Source of the DNA: Nectonema munidae
Lineage: Eukaryota; Nematomorpha; Nectonematoida; Nectonematidae
DNA length: 64,000 bases
Reading direction: 5' to 3'
Assembly: GCA_030549495.1 (NCBI GenBank)
Contig: JAUIRK010001053.1
Span: 374,001-438,000, forward strand
Shown here: positions 9,610-21,983 of the stretch, in pieces
Numbering within the stretch: position 1 is the first letter of the stretch
Layout: every line of letters begins with the position of its first letter
Made by a program: the position numbers and the translations under genes
Notes under the pieces: generated by a model
What the model was told of the DNA's origin: nothing
Seen by the model: only the letters and a program-made list of their open reading frames with translations
Databases searched by the model: none

Positions 9610-12600
9610 TGTGGTAGTTACGATCTTTATCACTGAATACCTACTAAGCAAAGAACGAAACAGCATCTACATAAATAGTGGATTTGGTAAAAATATTTTT
9701 CTTTGTGAATAATTTTTGTAATTGAACAAAATATATCCAGATACGAATAAAAAATTGGCAAGATAAAATAATCTTTGCATCAGACAAAATATTAACCATA
9801 TGCTTTGAACAGTGACAATTGGATACAATGATTTGCAATGAATTGCATCGATTCAATCATCGCATTGCAATTTATGATTTAGCGGAGGGAGAAAGATTAG
9901 AGGATCTATGCTTATCATTGCAGTATTATTCTGTGAAATAACATATGGTAGGATTACTACTTGAATTTATCAAATAAGATGTGCTGCTTTGATATTTTCC
10001 TAAAGATGTTTCTCATACTGCCATACTCGCATTATAACAGATTTTGGTTTAGAGTTTTCAATAGCATTATTTATAATACTTATCAATTTTATCGATGAGT
10101 TTTATAGACTTCAAAATTATTTCATTTTTAATTTATTCACTTACAATAAATATGGATTTTGGTCCCAAATTTTTTTGCGTATGTAAAATTTAAAATTTAA
10201 AAATTTCGCTCACATAATTTAATATTACACGTCAAATGTATAAATGATGTATATTTGATGTACCGATCTACGCCGATTACATTTTAAAATGCTGATACCG
10301 ATACTAACAAAAAATTTCAAGTATAAAAATTTTGAAATTATCCTGTATTAATAATACCTTTTAAACATCATAATAAGTCTCTATTAAATTATAACATTGA
10401 TTATAAAACAAAAAAAACCTCAAAGTGTAAAATTGGTATAAAAATATAAATATAAGAAGATGAGTTCTTTCTTCTCCCGTGCTTCCTTCTAGTTTGTTTC
10501 TTCTAAGAGGACTCAGTCCCTCATTGCCCCCAAATTTGATCCAAAAGAAGCAGAGGAAAAAAGAGGTCATAATCAAATTGTTGTTCAGTGTTTTAATAAA
10601 ATTAGCTTTCATGTGTTATGGTTGTCTGAGTCGAAAAGCATTTACCTATTTTCATAAACAGCATAGTAGTTAAATATCCACGCAAAATTGAGAAGAAAAT
10701 ATTCCAAGGAAAGCTTTGTTTTTCATTCTAAAAAAACTATTCGAAATAGCAAATGTAGAAGATGTAAATGCTTTACTCCAACTTGATAAAGACTCGTAGA
10801 TTCGAAAATTCGTTTGTGAAAATTCTTCTAGATCCATAAAAATTTGGAAATCCTGAGATAGATGGTGAGTTAATTATACTAAATAAGTAATCAACTGGCA
10901 AGATGATTTAGAACAGTGGTTCACTGGTTCCCAACCGCAACCGAAATAGCAAGGACAGTCAAATTATTATTTCGCGGACCGTATAGCAAAGTTTCAGAAA
11001 AAAAGGGTCTAGCATTATCAAATAAAAACGGTCAAAATTTAGAAAAGTTATTGCTCTACTGCAGTGAAGTTTACATATCTACGATCTGTTCTTAAATTTT
11101 AACTACACACGATGGGTCAATGACAGTGACAGATTTAGTCAGGGTGCAATCGCCCATCCTCTATTATCAATGCATAATCACATCAAATATAAACTGATTT
11201 TGTGAAAGAAGAGTTGTACTTCAGTTCTGAAAGGTGATATCAGTAGATATTCCTTGTCTATGGACTAAAGACAAAATTAATCCTTTCATACTGTTCTATA
11301 TCTATGCGCTACATGCAAAACTTTTCACATTTTAGGACAAAGCTATGTATACACAACGGTTGCAATATGTGATATCATTAGTAAGATCCCAGTAAATTTT
11401 ATGATATATATGCATGCAGCGAAGCACGCAATCAGAAATTTTTGAAGAAAGAGACAAAAGTTCATTTTTTTGGCATTAGTAAAGGATCTTAATGCAACTC
11501 TGAATATTTATTTAAAAAATAAATATTTTTAAATAGAAGCTAAAAATTTTGATTTTTTATCTGAAATTTAATTAAAAAATTAATAACTTGTATAATTATT
11601 ATGCTTGTGAAGAAGCATTTAATAACTAACATATAAAAAAAAAAAGGTAAAAAAAAAAGGTAAAAAAGATAAGAGAAAAAATAAAAGTAGATAGGAAGGA
11701 AGGAAAAAAGAGAAAGAAAATTGAAATCAATATTTAAATGTATTTCTTCCACCACCTTTCAACATCAACACTTCAAAAGGTGGATTAAAAGGCAGAGAGT
11801 AAAATTTGAAGTTAGTTAACGCATCACGGCTTATGACAGAAGCAAAGGCATCCGATCGAAAATCCAACGCTACTTTTGATATTTCTTTGATGAAGAGAGG
11901 AAAAGAGTGCCAGACAAAATATAGGAACTTTTAGTGTAGCATAATATACGTGTAATGATTTTTAAATATTCTTCGATAAAAAAACAAAAAATCAATAGGA
12001 TCGCATTTTTTTCGTTTTTTCAGTACAAGACTGACGATTCTACTATAAGAGCAGAGGGCCTCTAAAATTCAGAAAAGAACTCTTAATGAGATGGAAAAGT
12101 CGTGATAGAGTCAAAATATACTTAGTATGAACGAAAAGCAAAATTACAAATAAGGAAAAGAATCAGTGGAAAGTTTATCCTCATTGAAATAAGGATGGCA
12201 GAGTGTGGAAGAAAAGTAATCCTTTATCCAGTGATTTTTCACTCCTTCTCTTTGTACAAATAGTACAATACATTCAACGTCATATCCTAACAATTTCATT
12301 ACTATAGAGAATATTGTATTGTGAGGTATTAGAGGAAAAGATTTTATCCAGGCATAATATAGGACACTTAAAAGGTATAACTTGCAGCATACACCTAAAT
12401 ACACATTAACATACATTAATAATAATGGCAGCAGGATTAAGATATTTAAAACGGTGTGCGCAGTTTTTTCCAAGCAAGAGAAGGAACTTGTCCAAGGAAA
12501 GGCTTCTGTCCAAAATAAAGGAAAACAATGGGGTGCGGGAAAAAGTTAAACATTCTAATTAGTGATGGGCCTATTCATCAAAATTGGAAATGGGAAGAAT

Positions 12601-13840
12601 CTTGCTTTTTTCAAGTATCGACATCAGAATCGAATCGGGAGAAATGTAATACTATCCGATTCATAGAAATAGCTAAGGCTGTAAGTTGAATAAACATCGC
12701 TAGTGCAGAAATAAAATATATGAAGAAAATAGTAAACTTACATTTCAAATATTTAGTGCTATAGATGCGCCGATAAAAAATAATATTAAACATATTATTT
12801 TTATTAGACATATTTAACAAAGAGGAAAGTTAAAAATAAATCACGGAGGCTTGAAAAGATCATAAAACTCTGGTAAGAAAAGCAATGAAAATGAGTGGGA
12901 TTTTCTTTAAAAGTAAATACTTGACTCCACAGAAACGAGTGGTAAAACTAAAAAAAGAAATTTTGGCTATGTGTGAGAACGGATGAACTGTAGAAAATCT
13001 TTTACTTCAAATTCAATTTTAAAACTCCTATAAAGTATAGCAATTGTCTCTCATAAACCTAGTGAATACTGAATGCAATAAGTTCGATTTTTCAAAAATA
13101 AAAGAAATTTTTCATAGCAAGAATAGGAATCAACAATATAATAGGAAGCATACGAAATTTTAGTATCTTAGAAACACAAATTTTTATGAAAGACAATAGT
13201 ATAGTCTTGTGTCCTTACTCTATAGAGAAATATTTTTAAAAATTTCAAACATATATTTCCGATATATAAAGAAAAAGAAGAGGGGTTTTTGATTCTGAAT
13301 TTTTGAAACAAAAATAAGAGTCAGCCATTATCCTACTTATTTATGCTTTATATAAGAAAAAAAGGTGTTGGTTTGCTGATACTTCTCCATTAGCGATATG
13401 GCAATCATAGAAAATTAATTTATGATTTGTAAAAAAACAGCGTAAAAAGCTTAGAGACCATCAATTTTATCAAAGAGGACAAAATTTTAAGTTTGATGAA
13501 ATTCTGTGATATAAGAAATTAAGTTAAAACATTTTTTGTATTTCTTTGCTTCAAAGCAAAAAGAAAGAAAAAATGATAAAAATGATAATGCATCGACAAC
13601 GTGCACGAACTATAACAGTAATACTGATCATCATCATGAAACACATTTTTCTCACCAACATATCTCATTATCTTCTCACATCATCATATATTCACACATA
13701 ATCGACTCATCATCACAATAACTCACCATCATATTATTTTATGGAGAACATATAAAAACAAATCACGCTAACAGAATAAAAAATCAAAAATTGATTAAAA
13801 AGAAAGAAAAAATTGAAAACAATTGAAATTAAAAGTAGAG
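9610..13840. other. Long AT-rich stretch without supported genes
   Basis: Short frames here lack codon bias or recognisable motifs. A single hAT-like terminal string (CAGTGGTTCACTGGTTCCCA) starts near 10,915 with no partner. A CATCAT/CACAC-type microsatellite-like zone lies at 13,620-13,740. Confidence 0.3.
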
Positions 13841-13930
13841 AATGAAGTGAATAAACAACGTATAGAAAGAGTGTGGTAGTGCGCGCGTCTCTTTTATTCA
13901 CACACTTCGGTTCTCAGCCAATTTGGCGAA

Positions 13931-14048
13931 ATGAATACGTGGCTTGTCAAAATGAAAAAGTGTGCCGTCTCTGCGTTTATCATTTCCGTCTTTGTTGTCT
14001 GTCTGTCTGTCTATGTGAAGATCCGCAACCAGAAAAAATCAAGGACCG
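13931..14048 (+). CDS. Putative first coding exon of a type II membrane protein
   Basis: In a GC-richer patch an ATG at 13,931 opens 39 codons. They encode a short Lys-containing cytoplasmic tail (MNTWLVKMKK), then one hydrophobic segment of about 19 residues (AVSAFIISVFVVCLSVYV), then a basic stretch (KIRNQKKSRTG). The frame reaches a GGTAAAA splice-donor-like site at 14,048/14,049 in phase 1, and an in-frame stop follows soon after if unspliced. This is the layout of a signal-anchor exon of Golgi glycosyl- or sulfotransferases. A TGTC tetranucleotide run lies inside the membrane-segment codons. AGCCAAT, a CCAAT-box form, occurs 16 bp upstream. No later exon could be matched, so the identification is tentative. 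Confidence 0.4.
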
Positions 14049-14102
14049 GTAAAATTTGAAAAATTGCATATATGTTGTTGCTAGGGTATTGGTGAATGAT
14101 TG

Positions 14103-14134
<32 letters not shown>
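14103..14134. repeat. (ATT)n microsatellite
   Basis: An uninterrupted ATT trinucleotide repeat of about ten units. Confidence 0.95.
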
Positions 14135-14929
14135 CAATGAATCAATGAAACATACGTGTACATTTACACCAAATAAATAGAAAAAAGGCATGTATAATAC
14201 GATTAAACTAGACTTAGATTTGTTATAAAAACTAAATACCTTCAGGACATATAATTATATACTGATTTTCAGGAGCTAACCAGAAGGGGACTTAACTAAA
14301 CAGGACAAACTTTATTACATACAGACATAGGCGTTGGAAGTATTATAAAGTAGAGGGCGCATATTTGTTTATTTAAAAGTTGGCAAAATTTCTTTGCGTT
14401 CGCCATTTACCGACAAAGTTGAACAATACCAGTCAAGGTGAGTGGTGAATCAGTTCAATGTTTGAGTTAATCATTTTGTATACCTTAAGAACTTGATAAA
14501 TCTAACGCCATTCCGACAAAGAAGGGTGGGCCACTCACTACATAAGCTTAAATTTTTTTTTCTTTATTCAAAATACTTAAAAAAATTACTTTTAATGCCA
14601 GTTTCAATATCCGCTAAGTTTTTTTGAGAACAGATTTCCTTATGGCAGAAATTTTTGCTTCGATAATCCGTGATTTTTTTCAGGAACCAAATGTGAGGGA
14701 AAAACGCGGCTTCATGTACGTATAAAAATCCGTTTCCGAATACTAACCCTTTAAATTCTCGGACTCCTTCCGATTCTAACTTCGCAATCCCGAATGCGGC
14801 CAAGCGCTTTCGGAGAATTAAAGGGTAGAGGTGCCACTACCCATAATTTTTCAGGGCCAAACCTTCAAAAATGGCCGCTACGATTCCAGGTACACAAAAT
14901 TTTTGTCCTGAGCACATACTAAACAGGAG

Positions 14930-15375
14930 TGCTTAATCATGGATAATCCTATATAATATATCCCATAATATCTGTGGATATGTTTTTGTAAAATTCTGAC
15001 TACTCTAAACATCTGTGTATCCGCTAACGTAGATTATCCACACCCAAATTATAAGCTATTATTTTCACGAACATACCTAGTATGTGTGGACCGTAACTTT
15101 AGAAACATTGAGGTAAAAAAAATTTAATGTTTATTATATAATAATATAATATACGTTACAACATCAAATTATATATATTATTGAAAAATAGAAGGAACAC
15201 AAATGAAGAAATAAGGGATTAATTTATATGCTCGTGCTATATGTTATATGCGTTTTGCCTATTTTAGTTTACACACTTTTCTATTTCAACTTTTTTTTCT
15301 TGGGTTGTTTACGTAGATTGATTCTGGTAAAAAAAAGCGCGGATTAAAGGCGAGTGTTTACGATAATAATCATCA
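14930..15375 (-). repeat. Dispersed unclassified repeat, copy B
   Basis: On the minus strand this copy follows the same order as 3924-4530: ACTCGCCTTTAATCCGC, GAAATAGAAAAGTGTGTAAAC, then further on AATAATAGCTTATAATTTGG and GTGGATAATCTACGTTAG. It lacks the internal hairpin array of copy A. No coding capacity is seen. Confidence 0.5.
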
Positions 15376-16935
15376 GAAATATATTCTTACTCGTGTGCAT
15401 TAGATAAATTATGAAAAAAAGATAAAACGACAGTCGAACAAGCTTTGACGACCGACAGCCACTATTAAACGACCAACTGTTAATATACCGACCATTTTCA
15501 ACTCCTAATTAATCGTGACAGCTTATCGACCTTCATTGAGCTACCATGACGTAAGTCTCTCATCATATTCCTTCGTAAATTGATCAATATTCCTAAGTGA
15601 CGTAGACTATCATCAATTACATGTTGGCTGTTAAATATATACTCTTGGAACAATCTGAATACTATCATGAGTTTTTATGGAAAGACTTAATGTCATTGTT
15701 CTGAATTTGTTAAAAATTATCTCGATTTTATTCAAACTTTTGATATAATATGTAGATTAAGGAAAAATACGCAAAATTAAAAGAAAATTACTATAATTTA
15801 TAATGAAATCTCATTTTATCATTGACATTTTATCTCTGGTTTCTAGATAAATAAGCAACAGGAGTTATTGTTTTCTCCTCCGTTTAAGTTGTATTATTTA
15901 ATGTTGACTTTTGCTTCTAAATCAAACGGATTATGAAATTAGAGCCGCTACGAGAGGTATACAGAAGCGTAGAAGAATTTTACTTTAAAAATGTTGCTGC
16001 CTCCTAGCGATACAAGTCACATTAATAAAAAGGTGAGTTGAAGTTTTGGCGTTCTTACCAAAAGAATTCATTTAAACTGGAGCTTAGCACACTTCTCTTT
16101 AAAATTGTGTATTTTGTTCTAAGATAGACGTAAGGAGGATTTTTTTAAGCCAGGAAAAAATCTTATTGAGTTTATATAGATTGTCTTATAGTGATGCAAT
16201 TGTGTTTTGCTTGTTGGGGCGTGGGTTAGAGATATTTGGCCAAGATACAACAAAGTCTCCCGTTCAATCCATAAGCCTACTTTGCTAGTTTGACAGAAGG
16301 AGTGCAGTTGCGAATTATCGACAAAAACACTTTAACCGGTTATTGACCACAGTCGACTTTACAAGAATAAAATCGTCTGCGTTTATCAATGCTCTTTAAT
16401 ACAAATCTTCTGCTTTACATTAGATATCGTCTGATTATTCTGGTCGTTAACGGGTGAAGGCAGCTTTACCTATAATTCAAAAAATTAGTATTAAAAATAG
16501 TTATATATAAAAAATTAAAACTTTTCCTTTAGTTGGGTAGCTGCTATAAGCATGTTTCCACATGAAAATTCAAAAAAATAAAGTAATGAATATTTATGAT
16601 ACAAATCCATGCAGTTGACGCCTTCCAATGTATGCAGTCTTACTTGATACTTTTAACAAATAATATGTTTATTTTTGAAGCATATTTCAGATCTACTTTG
16701 AGTGGTAGAAATTTAGGTAAATCTTGCTTTTATTTTTTTAAATTACAAGTTTTTAATAAACGAAAAATTATACTTTTTACGTGGGATATTTTTCGTTTAG
16801 TTCGCAATGAAGTAGTAATTAAGTGGGAAAACAGAAATATTCAAAGGATGTTGTACAATAAAGTGTTTTTTATTTTTTTTTAGAAAAAATTTTACCTACT
16901 CAGAATTATAGGCAAGATCATGGCAAAATAAATGG
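15376..16935. other. AT-rich intergenic stretch
   Basis: A 95-codon plus-strand frame at 16,596-16,883 shows no recognisable domain and has a composition like non-coding DNA. No other feature is supported. Confidence 0.25.
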
Positions 16936-16939
16936 AGAT

Positions 16940-17880
16940 TTATATTCGATAAACCAGAGCACCAAAATTAAGCGCAATTAGTATCGACATGCTGAAAGCA
17001 GGAGGTAAAGAGTGTTTGAAATGGATGTCAGATTTACTGAAAGCGGCATGGTTTAAGAAAAGGATATCTGAGGATTGGAGGAAGAGTCTAATAGTGGCAA
17101 TTTGGAAGAAAACGATGTTTTAGAACGTTGAAATCATCGCGTAATCAAGTTACGGGGGTATAGTCTAAAATTGCTAGAAGGAATTTAAGATAAACGAACG
17201 TGGACAGTAATAGAAATTCACCCAAAACAATTTGGCTTCATGCTGAGAAAAAGTACGATAGACGCTTTAGATAAACGTCAAAATTATCCCGAAATTATCA
17301 GTTTTTAATTCAAAAACAATTATTAGTAGAGGAAATAATAGAAAGAAACGTAGCCGTTTTTGTGGTTCTGTTGATTCATAAGAGCATTTGATAGTGTCCA
17401 CAGTAACGTAGTGTAGTGGTGCGTGGGAAGAAGAGGAGTTTCGGATGCTTAGAATGTTAATGATAACATATAAGGAATCTAAAACAGCGATCAAAACAAC
17501 AGAAGGAATTTTAAGAGAGTTTGATATCAAAGTGGTGTTACATAAAGCTTCGGCTTTAAGCCCTCTTTTGTTCGCTATATTCATTGACGTGTTGACTGAA
17601 CAAATGAGAGCAGATCTATGGAAGCTGTTATTTGCAGATAACCTTGTGATTATGGCTGACAATGAAGAGATGCAGAGAAGACTTGTAATGTGGCAAGAAA
17701 GCCTAGAAAAGTACGGACTAAGAATGAATACTAAAAACACAGCTATCATGATTTGTAGTAAAAAGGAAGATGAAGAGATGGCCAATAAAGACAGGCCGAT
17801 AGAGGAGATTGTGAAAAAATGTTCAAAGAAGGGTGAGTGCCAGCTGGATGAAGTGGAGAGAGGTGAAAACAGTTTCGAAG
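16940..17880 (+). pseudogene. Old RTE-type LINE reverse-transcriptase fossil
   Basis: The stretch encodes, in shifting frames, the same reverse-transcriptase region as the LINE at 20.7-23.9 kb: SIDMLKAGGKECLKWMSDLL near 16,980, DWRKSLIVAIWKK near 17,075, then the frame from 17,445 with FDIKVVLHKASALSPLLFAI and LLFADNLVIMADNEE. The catalytic FADD box reads FADN, so the second aspartate is lost. The copy has many stops and shifts and a deletion between the RT core and the ASW-KWREV segment (17,833-17,870). It is clearly older than the neighbouring LINE copy. Confidence 0.8.
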
Positions 17881-17884
17881 GTGA

Positions 17885-18095
17885 AAAAAGACACAGGTCC
17901 GGGTGAGGGTCGAGGGAGGAGTGAGGAGAAAAGTGGGTTCAGGTGGGTGCGGAGTGGGGGCGAGGAAACCAACGCGAGGCAAACGGGGGGAGAGAGAGAG
18001 GTAGAGGGGGAGAGCCCCGAAAAGAAAAACTGAGCACAAGCGGAAAAGCTCAGTCAAAGAAGGAGACATCCAACACCCAACAACGAGGAGAAAGA
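17885..18095 (+). other. GC- and purine-rich segment joined to the LINE fossil
   Basis: About 200 bp are strongly G/A-rich on the plus strand (GAGGGTCGAGGGAGGAGTGA and similar), unlike both the LINE and the surrounding AT-rich DNA. It carries an open frame of low-complexity Gly, Arg, Glu and Ser codons. I cannot assign it. Confidence 0.4.
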
Positions 18096-18119
18096 GGAAT
18101 ATAAATATACCGAAAAAAT

Positions 18120-20350
18120 AAAATTTTAAATAAGAGTCATTTTTTGGAGGACAAAAATATTGAAGAAACTTTCCTTTGTATCGTTTTTAATAAATCGGAG
18201 AAATATAATTAAAAATCTTTTTTTTAAAGAAATAAAGATGGTTTTGCTTGTAATATTTTTGATTCTACCCTTTGAAGTTTTTACACCAAGTATTATGAGG
18301 CAATCGTATATTTGTTAATCGGACAAACACCTGTGTCTTTTTCCTTAATTGACAGTGGAAAGTAATTGAAAAATTATAAAGAATAAATTATAAATAAAAA
18401 TAATAAGAAATTTAAAAAGATTAAAAGAAGATAGTATTCTTATTTAAATATATATATTTTTAAATTATTATTTTTGTATTTTATATCATCTAATTTACTG
18501 TATTTGTATAAAAATATTTATTAAATATTGATTCTTCTAAATTTAAATTTATATAGGTGTGAATTGAAGTTTAGTTATAGAAAATTTAAATTCAAAAAAA
18601 TCTATGACAATAGTCGGTAAAGATGTAGAACTAAACATGTAGAAGAATTGATATGTATTGAAATTTTTTGTTCTTCTGTATTATAGTTTGAGGTTTCTTC
18701 TTTTAAAAAGCAATTTTCATTTTTTAAGGAATTAAAATGATTGAATATTATCTAGTTTAATTTTTTCCATGAAAAAACATTACAATTTTTGTAACGAAAA
18801 AAGATTTCAGAGTATTAGAATGTTATTGGTATTATATTTTCCTGAAAAATGAGGAGTTTATTCAGTTGTCGATTCCTTCTGATAACTAATACCTATTCTA
18901 TACTTAAAGTTAGTAATTTTTACTAACTAACAAATTAACTAGCAAGCTGCCTAACTATTTATTGAAAAGCTTAGTTATTTATAAAATAGGATCTATTTGA
19001 TCTTTATATACAGACCCAACAGAGATTCGTTCAGGGGAGAGTGTTTTGCTCGGGAAGGTTTTATGTTTATGGGGAATTGATAGAAAATTTGATGATATTA
19101 TGAATTATATAATTATTTAAAAATTTATTATCTTCATTATTTTTGTAAATATATATTATTTATTAAATGATTTAATAATATGAAATAATAAGAAAAAAAT
19201 TGGGTTCGGAAATTCCTATAAATTGAAATATATTTTATCATACCTCTCACAGGTTCGATGTTACTTTTCTATGGAAATCGTATTTTTACTATTCAGTGCG
19301 TGTGAAAAAAATAGACTTCAGTTTTTTCCTTTTCTAATTTTCTCTTAAAATCTCTATCCTTTTTCTGATCTAATTTTTAATTATTATTCTTATATTATCT
19401 TATAAGGTTTCAAATAGGTTTTTTAAAAATTACAAAATACTATGAAATATATATTTTAGAATAATATCTTAATAAAATAATACTAGCAACAACTCTCAAT
19501 CAGAAAGATTGTTCGGTTCCGCTAAATATTGTAAAATGAAAATATTGAATAGAAAAGTGAAGAGTTCATTTTTGTTGGGCAAAATAATGAATCATTTAAA
19601 AATTAGCTTAAATAAAAAAGTTTATTTCATCTTTTTGTTTCATGAAATACTTTTTTATTTGATCATTGAGAAAGTTGTTCCCCGAGGGGGGAGAGCATCT
19701 CCCTAAAGCGATCCCCGACCTATCCTTAAAATTCACTATCTGCTGGGCTCTGTTATATACCTATAACGAAATTAATCGAAAATTCACACAGCCAGTGTCA
19801 CACGTCAAGATTTCTGATTATTGTTTTATAAAACAAAAATAAAGAGTTTTTTAGCTTAAATTTTTACTTTGTCAGGATATCTCAGTTCATTTAACTGAAG
19901 GAAATTATACGAAAGTAATAACACATACGTTTAACTACAGGTCTTGCTATAATGGAGCATCAAATTTGTATAAATTTTTGATATGCTAGAAAAAATGAAA
20001 TTTTTAAAGGTATACTTTTCATTATATGAGTAACAGCGATAGTCAGAGAGAGGCCTATGTCCCTTGAGGACTTTTTGTCCACCCTTCAACCTGTGAAAAA
20101 TATTTGCGCCCTCCAAGCTGGAAATTTTTTGCCCCCTCCCCCAATGTTAAAATTTCTTACTATGCTACTGCAGCATTATAATTTTCGGATTCTCTGAAAA
20201 ATGATGAACCTTGCAATACAAGTTTTTCATAGGAGAGTTTTTTGTGAATACTTTTCTTTCTGCATACGCTTACATTTGAAAAAATGTATCCCTTTTTGTG
20301 TTTCAGGGATAGATATCTTATTCTATATATATGATAGATATAGATATTCT
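18120..20350. other. AT-rich intergenic stretch
   Basis: Base composition is close to 75-80% A+T by eye. No gene, RNA or defined repeat is supported, except a degenerate relative of the 9-kb repeat block near 20,055-20,140. Confidence 0.3.
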
Positions 20351-20362
20351 ATATGCTAAAGA

Positions 20363-20495
20363 TAAAGGTACCTGAAGTGTTTTCATAGAAAAGGCTCATT
20401 TGCACCGCTTTTATCGAAATATGAGTAATGAAGGCTAGATGCTGGATCTAACATGATAGCTTTTGGTATCCAAGCCTAATATCTTATAAACCTAC
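20363..20495 (+). repeat. SINE-like repeat, copy 1
   Basis: Aligns with 26,011-26,150 and, inverted, with 44,930-45,062. The shared core is GCACCGCTTTTATCGAAATA followed by a GGATCnAAC string. The complement of the most complete copy contains a GGTTCGATCC-type B box, so the family is probably tRNA-derived. Confidence 0.5.
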
Positions 20496-20548
20496 CTCAC
20501 CTAAACCGATAAAATACTAAAGAATTGCAAATGAATTCCTATGTCTAG

Positions 20549-20640
20549 CAGTGCTTTTCAAACGGTGGGCCTCGGCGCACTGGTGAGCCCTTGAAGATAG
20601 CCATGTGCTTTCAATAGCCGGGAAAGCTTTGACTATTTTA
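20549..20640 (+). mobile_element. hAT terminal fragment
   Basis: Begins CAGTGCTTTTCAAACGGTGG, a standard hAT end, and matches for about 70 bp the inverted sequence at 7606-7679. No right end was found before the LINE insertion at 20.74 kb. Confidence 0.5.
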
Positions 20641-21053
20641 TTGCAGTTTTCCACATCTTATCTCTGTGATTTAAAGTCAAAATTCTATTCAAAGCAAAAG
20701 AAGTCTTTTGATTAACCTAAATTATATCGAATTTAAATTTATCCTCCTCCTTAATGACTGTTTATGCCGAGGTGGAAAATGAAAATGAGCACTCATTTTC
20801 CTATAAAATACCTCATATGGCACATGCGTCTCTTACCGCCTCTGAACAGTAGGTCTCCTGAGTGGATCAAGCTCGTTAGCTTTGAACAGCAGTTGTTCTA
20901 GGAGAAAATAACTCTGATTCCAAATTAGCACTGCCTTGTGGGTTAAGTACTTGGTTGTACAAAGGCTAAAGCTTTCCAGTCCTTAATACAAACACTGGTT
21001 GGCGTCAGGAAGGGCATCCGGCTTGTAAAAATTCTGCTCCAATTTACTTTGCA

Positions 21054-21983
21054 ATGATCCAAAACTCTATAGGGCGGGGAACAGCCCGAAGTACTCCGTG
21101 GGTCCTTCCAATAACCTACGTCAAAAAGAATACTGAAAAAAAAACAGAGAGAAAGAATAGTGTGGTAGATCATACTGACAAAATTTCTTGTAATGTAATA
21201 AGATTAGCTTCATGGAATGTCGGCACAATGACAGGAAAAGCGAATGAAATTGTAGAGGAGATGATAAAGCGAAAGATTGAAATAGCCTGTGTACAGGAGA
21301 CTAAATGGAAGGGTAATGCTTCTAAAATGCTTATTCAAGGATTCAAAATTGTTTATACCGGCTCAACTAATAAAAAGAATGGTGTAGGAGTAATTTTGAG
21401 TAAAAAATGGCATGAAAAGATAATTGAAGTGAGAAGGGTAAGTAACAGGATAATTTTATTGAAATTAAAGGGTTTTAATGAAATTATTACTGTTGTGTCA
21501 GTGTATGCACCACAGATTGGTTGTAATAGGGAGGAGAAAGATGTTTTTGTTGATAAACTTGATAATTTACTGTCGGAAGTCGCAGAGAGTGAAACATTAA
21601 TTTTAGCAGGTGACTTTAATGGTCAGATTGGGAAAAATAGTGATGGGTATGAGGGAGTCCATGGTGGACAAGGTTTTGGCAAAAGGAACGAAGAAGGCAA
21701 CAAAGTATTAGACTTGGCACAGAGAAATGAACTGACCATCTGCAACACCAATTTCAAGAAAAAAGATGATCATTTAATAACGTATAGTAATGGAGGCAGA
21801 AATAGTCAAATAGACCTTTTAATGGTCAGACAGGAGAAAAGAAAATATGTCAAAAATTGCAAGGTTATCCCAGGGATTGATATTGTATCGCAGCACAGAA
21901 TTGTCATGATCGACATGCTTATATCTGAAGAGCAAAGGAGGAAAGTAAAAAAGATAGGGCGATTCAGGACATGGCTAGTTTGA
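21054..21983 (+). CDS. LINE endonuclease domain (EEP/APE type)
   Basis: A 309-codon frame carries the exonuclease-endonuclease-phosphatase fold of LINEs: SWNVGTM (Asn), CVQETKWKG (catalytic Glu), VYAPQI, LAGDFNGQIG (Asp/Asn), YSNGGRNSQIDLLMV and a final SQHRIVMID (catalytic His). It resembles the proteins annotated as craniofacial development protein 2-like, whose extra domain is of RTE origin. The enzyme nicks target DNA for target-primed reverse transcription. A frameshift near 21,970 separates it from the downstream linker, so this copy cannot make the full polyprotein. Confidence 0.85.
   Translation: MIQNSIGRGTARSTPWVLPITYVKKNTEKKTERKNSVVDHTDKISCNVIRLASWNVGTMTGKANEIVEEMIKRKIEIACVQETKWKGNASKMLIQGFKIVYTGSTNKKNGVGVILSKKWHEKIIEVRRVSNRIILLKLKGFNEIITVVSVYAPQIGCNREEKDVFVDKLDNLLSEVAESETLILAGDFNGQIGKNSDGYEGVHGGQGFGKRNEEGNKVLDLAQRNELTICNTNFKKKDDHLITYSNGGRNSQIDLLMVRQEKRKYVKNCKVIPGIDIVSQHRIVMIDMLISEEQRRKVKKIGRFRTWLV

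Noticed and set aside
10915-10980. A hAT element starting CAGTGGTTCACTGG
   Set aside because: No right end or 8-bp duplication was found, so only a possible solo terminus remains.
13536-13721. A His/Ser-rich 61-codon coding frame
   Set aside because: It is produced by a CATCAT/CACAC-type simple repeat, with no start context or homology.
16596-16883. A 95-codon protein gene upstream of the LINE fossil
   Set aside because: It has no domain, AT-driven amino-acid composition, and no splice or start support.
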